From Psychrobacter piscatorii (GTDB lineage Bacteria > Pseudomonadota > Gammaproteobacteria > Pseudomonadales > Moraxellaceae), in NCBI RefSeq assembly GCF_904846415.1, contig NZ_CAJHAR010000011.1, positions 1-64,000 on the forward strand: a DNA stretch of 64,000 bases, given 5' to 3'. Both the position numbers and the translations under genes were made by a program. The notes beneath the pieces were generated by a model. That model did no database searches, had not been told where the DNA came from, and saw only the letters and a program-made list of their open reading frames with translations. This document shows, piece by piece, positions 61,101-64,000 of this stretch (the first letter of the stretch is position 1; every line of letters starts with the position of its first letter).

Positions 61101-61691
61101 ATGCTAGCAGATGGAAAAAGCCAACCACCGAAGCCTTCTTTTGTCAGTCGTGTACTCGGCGTACTGATTAAAGCGGTTGTATTGATAGGATTCTTATTTG
61201 TCTTTGATAAGCTACTACCCAGTATTAGCGAGCAAACCCAATCATTTGTGGTCGCCAAGTGGCAACAGCTGAGTCTATTACAGCAAGAGCTGCCCACAGA
61301 AAACAGTCTCCCCAGTCCATTGCCAGAGAAAAACCTGACGGACACTTGGGGTGCGGCACGCAGTCAAGGGCGCTCACATGAAGGCATCGATATCTTTGCA
61401 GAACGTGGCACGCCGATACAATCGACCACGCAGGGAATTGTGAGTAAGGTTGGTGAGAATAACTTGGGTGGGCGCGTGGTCGTCGTGGTAGGGCCTGGCG
61501 GTGCTGGTCATTATTACGCGCATCTAGAAGACTATGCCGATATTGCGCCCAATGATTGGGTCAATCAAGGCGATATTATCGGTTATGTGGGTGATAGCGG
61601 TAATGCAAAAGGGACACCGCCCCATGTGCATTACGGTATTTATATCAATGGCAGTGCCGTAAACCCTTACCCGCTTTTGCAAAAAGACTAG
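61101..61691 (+). CDS. M23-family (LytM) peptidase, membrane-anchored
   Basis: Predicted zinc endopeptidase of peptidoglycan cross-bridges. One N-terminal transmembrane helix (about 20-38) anchors it, leaving a periplasmic domain. The zinc ligands of the LytM fold are present: His93 and Asp97 in SHEGIDIF and the HxH pair His175/His177 in PPHVHYG, so it should be catalytically active rather than a degenerate activator. Length 196 aa, short, with no LysM domain. It neighbours phoR convergently; no functional link is evident. Confidence 0.88.
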   Translation: MLADGKSQPPKPSFVSRVLGVLIKAVVLIGFLFVFDKLLPSISEQTQSFVVAKWQQLSLLQQELPTENSLPSPLPEKNLTDTWGAARSQGRSHEGIDIFAERGTPIQSTTQGIVSKVGENNLGGRVVVVVGPGGAGHYYAHLEDYADIAPNDWVNQGDIIGYVGDSGNAKGTPPHVHYGIYINGSAVNPYPLLQKD

Positions 61692-61783
61692 GTATACTAA
61701 ACTAGCCATGCTAAATAAATGCGCACGACGATTCTAAACAAAATGTACATGGTGAGTCTAAACAATATGGGGCAAGACCTGTA

Positions 61784-62899
61784 CTAATTTGTCGCAGCCG
61801 ACCTCACATAAGTGGCTGGGAATACCACGCTAAATGTCGACCCCTCTCCCTCTACTGAGTCAATCTGTAACTGCGCCTCATGCTGATGCAAAACGTGCTT
61901 CACAATAGCCAGACCTAATCCTGTACCACCTGTGGCACGACTACGCCCTTTATCAATACGATAAAAGCGCTCTGTCAAACGCGCAATATGCTCTGGTGCG
62001 ATACCAAGCCCATCGTCCTCGACTGCAAATCGGCAACCATCCGATGTCTGCGTCCAGCTGATGGTAATATTACCGCCTTTTGGCGTATATTTAATCGCAT
62101 TGATGACTAGGTTGGACAAGGCGCTGATCAAGTACACCTCCGACCCATATAACCCATCATAAGTATCTATGTGCAAATGAATGGTGTGCTTGTACGCTTG
62201 GTTATATGCCTGCGCATCATCATAGATATTGGTGAGAAGTTTGGTCATATCGACATCGTTAAACTCATGTGTCTCTTCGATTTCAATCTTGGAGAGCAGT
62301 AATAAGTCATTTACGATTCGATTCATACGTGCTGTTTGCTGAGTCATGAGCTCAAAACCGCGACGCCACTGCGGCGGCATATCTGGCTGGTCAGAGAAGT
62401 TCTCTAGATAGCCCATCATCACTGTCAGCGGCGTGCGTAGCTCGTGCGAGACATTCGCCACAAAGTCTTGGCGCATTTGCTCTAAATGCTGTACGCGGGT
62501 CACATCATAAATAAACAACAGCTTCTCATCACCAAAAGGCGTGAGCTCACACTTTAGATAACGACTGGGCTCGCGCCACGATTCTATATGAACGCCGTCG
62601 TTCGGCAGGGTGGTATTTTGATAGTACTGGCGAAACTCAGGCACGGTGATAAAGTCAAACACACTTTGTCCTTTGTCAGCTGGCTGCAATGATAGTAGAT
62701 CCTGCGCTGCCTGATTCCACCACTCCAGCCCATCATCTTCGTTCAGTAAGATGACCGCATCTCGCAATGCTCGCAGTGCACTTCTGATTTTCTCCAGTTG
62801 CTCCGTCGCATTTTGGCTAGCGATTTGTGCTGACGCATCTTGCTGGTCATTATTATAGTTATGGTCTTTTTTCTTTTTTGCTGGCGCTATCTTGTTCAT
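61784..62899 (-). CDS. phoR: Phosphate-regulon sensor kinase PhoR, soluble form
   Basis: Histidine kinase partner of PhoB. A PAS domain (about 33-135), HisKA with phospho-His152 in NVSHELRTPLT, and HATPase (about 255-370) with NAIKY, DDGLGIAPEH and GGTGLGLAIV are intact. Usual PhoR has one or two N-terminal membrane helices; this one starts with a lysine-rich polar segment and a coiled coil and has none. The start at 62899 is fixed by an in-frame TAA just upstream and by AAGGATAAG. It follows phoB by 92 bp, under the same Pho box. Confidence 0.92.
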   Translation of the reverse strand: MNKIAPAKKKKDHNYNNDQQDASAQIASQNATEQLEKIRSALRALRDAVILLNEDDGLEWWNQAAQDLLSLQPADKGQSVFDFITVPEFRQYYQNTTLPNDGVHIESWREPSRYLKCELTPFGDEKLLFIYDVTRVQHLEQMRQDFVANVSHELRTPLTVMMGYLENFSDQPDMPPQWRRGFELMTQQTARMNRIVNDLLLLSKIEIEETHEFNDVDMTKLLTNIYDDAQAYNQAYKHTIHLHIDTYDGLYGSEVYLISALSNLVINAIKYTPKGGNITISWTQTSDGCRFAVEDDGLGIAPEHIARLTERFYRIDKGRSRATGGTGLGLAIVKHVLHQHEAQLQIDSVEGEGSTFSVVFPATYVRSAATN

Positions 62900-62991
62900 T
62901 TCTTATCCTTACCACTATCCGCTATTTTATTTATTGTTATGGTGGCATTGTTCGTACAAGATCAAGTTATCAAAAATTAACTTATACAAGA

Positions 62992-63696
62992 TTAGCTTGG
63001 CTCAATGAGACTAGAGAACCGATAGCCTGTACCACGCACCGTTTGTATCAATGTATCACAATCATAAGGGCGCAATAGTTTACGTAGACGCTTGATGTGT
63101 ACATCAATGGTTCGATCTTCAATATAAACGTTACCGCCCCAAACCTGATCGAGCAGCTGCGTTCTTGTGTAGGCGCGCTCTGGGTGACTCATAAAAAATG
63201 CTAATAAGCGATATTCTGTTGGGCCGACCTCGATGACTTTTCCTGCGGCTGTCACGCGCTGGCTTTTGGTATCAAGACTTAACTGACCAATTTCGATAGG
63301 CTTGTCGCTACTCATCGCGCTACTACGGCGCAAGACCGCTTTGATTCTGGAAATCAGCTCGCGCGTCGAAAAAGGCTTGGTCATGTAATCATCTGCACCT
63401 GCATCGAGGCCGTGAACCTTGCTGTCTTCTTCGCTTTTGGCCGTTAGCATAATGACGGGTATCTCAGAGAGCATCTCATCGCTTTTGAGCATACGACAAA
63501 AATCAACACCGCTCTTGTCTCCGGGCAACATCCAATCTAACAATATTAATGACGGTCTATGATCGACCACTTGCTGATGCGCTTCTGATACGTCAGCCGC
63601 TTGTAGGCTATCAAACCCAGCCATTTCTAGCGTCATCACAACCATTTCACGAATCGCAGGCTCATCTTCAACAATCAAAATTTTCTCATTATACAT
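62992..63696 (-). CDS. phoB: Phosphate-regulon response regulator PhoB
   Basis: OmpR-class activator of phosphate-starvation genes. The receiver domain (1-125) has the acidic pocket in VEDEP and the phospho-acceptor Asp54 in LLDWMLPGD. The winged-helix domain (about 132-230) contains ERAYTRTQLLDQVWG and the recognition region EDRTIDVHIKRLRKLL. Length 234 aa. A perfect Pho box upstream suggests autoregulation. The phoR gene follows. Confidence 0.96.
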   Translation of the reverse strand: MYNEKILIVEDEPAIREMVVMTLEMAGFDSLQAADVSEAHQQVVDHRPSLILLDWMLPGDKSGVDFCRMLKSDEMLSEIPVIMLTAKSEEDSKVHGLDAGADDYMTKPFSTRELISRIKAVLRRSSAMSSDKPIEIGQLSLDTKSQRVTAAGKVIEVGPTEYRLLAFFMSHPERAYTRTQLLDQVWGGNVYIEDRTIDVHIKRLRKLLRPYDCDTLIQTVRGTGYRFSSLIEPS

Positions 63697-63783
63697 AGGA
63701 CATTCTCGGTGTTAGCGGACAAAATCTGGCATATAAAAAGGCGATAAATACTCACCAGTCTCTATCTATTAAACGGATTAATT

Positions 63784-63801
63784 ATGACAGCCTGATGACA
63801 C
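63784..63801 (-). promoter_or_regulatory. Pho box upstream of phoB
   Basis: On the minus strand GTGTCAT (63801-63795), a 4-bp spacer CAGG and CTGTCAT (63790-63784) give the PhoB-binding direct repeat almost exactly (consensus CTGTCAT twice, 11-bp period). A -10-like TTTAATAG follows at PhoB-promoter distance. A third, inverted half-site (63806-63811) makes TGACAC-TCTG-GTGTCA a palindrome. Confidence 0.88.
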
Positions 63802-63808
63802 TCTGGTG

Positions 63809-64000
63809 TCAGATCTCCAATAGAAAATTGAGTGGTCCATCATTGACGCTTTCAACTTGCATATGAGCGCCAAACTGACCAGTGGCTATATTTGGATACT
63901 GGGTCTTGGCATAGTCGATGAGCTGCTCGAACAGCGCTTGGGCGACATCAGGTGCCATCGCGCCACCAAAATCAGGGCGGCGACCTTTATCCGTTTTTGC
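63809..64000 (-). CDS. dtd: D-aminoacyl-tRNA deacylase, 3' part only
   Basis: Removes D-amino acids mischarged on tRNA. Only the last 63 codons are in the window, and the gene continues past the right edge. The visible part reads TDKGRRPDFGGAMAPDVAQA and ends with QFGAHMQVESVNDGP followed by LNFLLEI. This contains the family's VxNxGP-type active-site element. Its stop codon (63809-63811) lies within the palindrome next to the phoB Pho box, so dtd ends where phoB control begins. Confidence 0.9.
   Translation of the reverse strand, partial: AKTDKGRRPDFGGAMAPDVAQALFEQLIDYAKTQYPNIATGQFGAHMQVESVNDGPLNFLLEI

Noticed and set aside
62900..62991. Frameshifted membrane domain of phoR in the phoB-phoR gap
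   Set aside because: The 92-bp gap is too short to encode two helices, contains an in-frame stop next to the start, and phoR has a good ribosome site of its own.

Overview
The window reads as chromosomal core DNA of a gammaproteobacterium of the family Moraxellaceae, most likely Psychrobacter. The grounds are the order ponA / pilMNOPQ / aroKB / SPOR protein, the ibaG-murA-hisG-hisD-hisC run, the tuf-tRNA(Trp)-secE-nusG-rplKAJL-rpoBC block, moderately AT-rich composition, and the wording of the proteins. This is pattern recognition, not a database search. I see no insertion sequence, prophage, CRISPR array or rRNA gene.

Layout. 0.2-8.7 kb (minus strand): pilMNOPQ, encoding the type IV pilus alignment complex and secretin, then aroK, aroB and a SPOR-domain protein. 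8.9-11.6 kb (plus): ponA (PBP1a), divergent from pilM. 11.7-30.9 kb (minus): the transcription/translation block. Read in the direction of transcription it is rpsL, rpsG, fusA, tuf, tRNA-Trp, secE, nusG, rplK, rplA, rplJ, rplL, rpoB, rpoC, then a small unknown gene. 31-41 kb: an EcsC-family protein, fabB-pabB (plus), then the histidine and cell-wall genes hisC, hisD, hisG, murA and ibaG. 41-48.5 kb: a secreted esterase-like hydrolase, the dolP-yraN / rsmI locus, a PfkB sugar or nucleoside kinase, metY and nfuA. 49-52.5 kb (plus): an NAD salvage cassette, nadM(-Nudix)-nadV-SGNH hydrolase. 52.5-61.7 kb: a looser set of single genes (zinc-free L31, YceI, FemAB/GNAT-like, PF03640-type lipoprotein, FAD oxidoreductase, LOG family, alpha/beta hydrolase, ExoX-like nuclease, M23 peptidase). 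61.8-63.8 kb: phoB-phoR behind a clear Pho box. The right edge holds the 3' end of dtd.

Regulation visible in the sequence. Most convergent gene pairs share a bidirectional intrinsic terminator. Strong sigma70-type promoters lie before rpsL, tuf and tRNA-Trp. The least expected features are non-coding. A terminator-like hairpin sits between the rpsL promoter and rpsL. A promoter-like element is embedded in the strong terminator after rplL. A two-hairpin leader lies directly ahead of nadV. An 11-bp inverted repeat overlaps the -10 box of a FemAB-like gene that is itself bracketed by two identical-stem terminators. Among proteins, PhoR has no membrane segments and RsmI carries a roughly 35-residue polar insertion.

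My best candidates for something undescribed are the nadV leader, the rplL terminator/rpoB promoter overlap, and the FemAB cassette with its operator-like repeat. None amounts to a clearly novel multi-gene system.
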